A stretch of 6,924 bases of DNA from an uncultured Eubacterium sp. (lineage in GTDB: Bacteria > Bacillota > Clostridia > Lachnospirales > Lachnospiraceae): positions 1 through 6,924 of the forward strand of contig CAKRGF010000049.1 in NCBI GenBank assembly GCA_934322085.1. Reading direction: 5' to 3'. Of this stretch, positions 5,950 to 6,924 are shown one piece after another. The notes below the pieces were generated by a model. The model had not been told where the DNA came from. It did no database searches and saw only the letters and a program-made list of their open reading frames with translations. The position numbers and the translations under genes were made by a program. Each line of letters begins with the position of its first letter. The stretch's first letter is position 1.

Positions 5950-6844
5950 AACAATGGCAGATTACGAAGACCAGATTAATGCATCTTTTCGTTCGTTCCG
6001 TGAAGGTGATACGGTGACCGGAGAGGTGGTAAGTGTTGAAGAAGAGGAAGTTCTTTTGGATTTACGCAGTTTTTCACAGGGAGTAATTCCTTCCGGTGAA
6101 TACAGTGATGATCCGAATTTCCATGCGATGGATGAGATTCGCACTGGAGAAATGCTGACGGCTGTTGTGCTTTCGCCGGATGATGGACAGGGACGTGTTC
6201 TTCTGTCGCTGCGCGAGGCAAAAAGAGAAGAGGCATGGGAACAGGTCGAGAAGGCTCTGGAAGAGAGAACGGTGTTTACGGTAAAAGTAAATAACAGCGT
6301 GAATGCCGGTGTTGTTGCCTACTGCGAGGGATTGAGAGGATTTATTCCGGCGTCGAAACTGGCACTTGAGTATGTAGAAGATGTGGAAGAATATGTTGGA
6401 AAGACGCTTTCGGTTATTGTCATTACAGCAGACCGCGAGGCAAATAAACTGGTTCTTTCTGCAAAAGATGTGGAAAAGGAAAGAGCAGCAAAAGAGCAGG
6501 AGAAAAAATTAAATGCTCTGCAAAAAGGGTTCGTGACAGAAGGCGTAATTGAGCGCATTGAGCCATATGGCTGCTTTGTGACAATCGGGGATGGCTTATC
6601 CGGGCTTGTTCATATTTCTCAGATTTGCAATAAGTTTTTACATTCGCCAAATGAAGTTGTCAAACTCGGGCAGACGGTGAAGGTAAAAGTCCTTGATGTG
6701 ACGGACGGAAAAATTCGCCTGAGCATGAAAGAGGCAGAGGATATTGCACCGGAAGTGGAAGAGGCTGAATCCATTGAGTACCATGATGAGGAGGCAACGA
6801 CTTCTCTAGCTTCTCTTTTGGCAGGAATTCATTTCGAAGATTAG
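5942..6844 (+). CDS. RNA-binding protein with three S1 domains (short ribosomal protein S1-like)
   Basis: A 300-residue acidic protein made of three S1-type OB folds, at about residues 20-92, 107-175 and 197-263. The third is the most typical (GVIERIEPYGCFVTIGDGLSGLVHISQI, given in parts: GVIERIEPYG at 201-210, GLVHIS at 221-226, IRLSMKEA at 258-265). The first has GEVVSVEEEEVLLDL and a RVLLSLREA end. A charged, probably helical linker (176-196) separates domains two and three, and an acidic tail follows. S1 domains bind single-stranded RNA. Three domains match the short S1 homologues of low-GC Firmicutes rather than the six-domain E. coli protein. Overlap with rsmA suggests a role in ribosome or mRNA handling, but whether it is a true 30S protein, a translation factor or an RNA-turnover factor cannot be read from the sequence. 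No nuclease or IspH fusion is present. Confidence 0.85.
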   Translation: MSETMADYEDQINASFRSFREGDTVTGEVVSVEEEEVLLDLRSFSQGVIPSGEYSDDPNFHAMDEIRTGEMLTAVVLSPDDGQGRVLLSLREAKREEAWEQVEKALEERTVFTVKVNNSVNAGVVAYCEGLRGFIPASKLALEYVEDVEEYVGKTLSVIVITADREANKLVLSAKDVEKERAAKEQEKKLNALQKGFVTEGVIERIEPYGCFVTIGDGLSGLVHISQICNKFLHSPNEVVKLGQTVKVKVLDVTDGKIRLSMKEAEDIAPEVEEAESIEYHDEEATTSLASLLAGIHFED

Positions 6845-6924
6845 CGCATAAAAATCACTGCGGCACATACATTATACTAACAATCAAAAGCGGAATATGC
6901 TTAGAAATGGAGTGTGTGTGGTGA
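6845..6924. other. Short 3' tail without a supportable gene
   Basis: 80 bases after the S1-domain gene. A TATACT box at 6873-6878 could be a -10 element, but no matching -35 box is seen. GGAG near the right edge followed by GTG codons might announce a new gene beyond the window, but too little is present to call it. No terminator hairpin was recognised. Confidence 0.3.

Noticed and set aside
6905..6924. Start of a next gene at the right edge
   Set aside because: The ATG near the edge meets a TGA within a few codons, and the later GTG codons leave no sequence to judge.

Overview
The window reads as a low-to-moderate GC Firmicute chromosome, most likely a gut Lachnospiraceae-type Clostridium relative (Roseburia, Agathobacter or Eubacterium are plausible; no genus can be fixed from this stretch). 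This rests on strong AAGGAGG-type ribosome binding sites, the metG-tatD-rsmA gene order known from Firmicutes, the style of the proteins, and an AgrC/GHKL-type membrane sensor remnant.

Layout, left to right. (1) Bases 1-427, minus strand: an open frame with no start codon that encodes four hydrophobic segments. It resembles the membrane half of a GHKL (AgrC-like) sensor histidine kinase and appears to have lost its 5' end; it continues beyond base 1. (2) 417-1289, minus: nfo, endonuclease IV, with its own promoter, a small leader hairpin and a strong ribosome binding site. (3) About 1290-2016: the divergent intergenic region between nfo and metG. It holds two long imperfect palindromes (1380-1592 and about 1704-1907) that are homologous to each other and lie in opposite orientation. 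Each has end repeats and an identical 7-base apical loop. (4) 2017-4008, plus: metG, methionyl-tRNA synthetase with a C-terminal tRNA-binding domain, behind a good sigma-A-type promoter. (5) 4009-4262: a 57-base hairpin followed by three tandem GC-rich units of about 60 bp, the last of which runs into the ribosome binding site of the next gene. (6) 4263-6844, plus: tatD, rsmA (ksgA) and a three-S1-domain RNA-binding protein, tightly packed (13-bp gap, then an 8-bp overlap), clearly one operon. (7) 6845-6924: an 80-base tail with no supportable gene.

Functionally the plus-strand genes form a translation and RNA cluster: methionine charging of tRNA (MetG), a metal-dependent nuclease (TatD), 16S rRNA dimethylation (RsmA) and an S1-type RNA-binding protein coupled to RsmA. 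The divergent nfo is base-excision DNA repair. rnmV (ribonuclease M5), commonly found between tatD and rsmA in Firmicutes, is absent here.

The protein genes are ordinary. The least explained material is non-coding: the paired palindromic repeats between nfo and metG, and the tandem hairpin units between metG and tatD.
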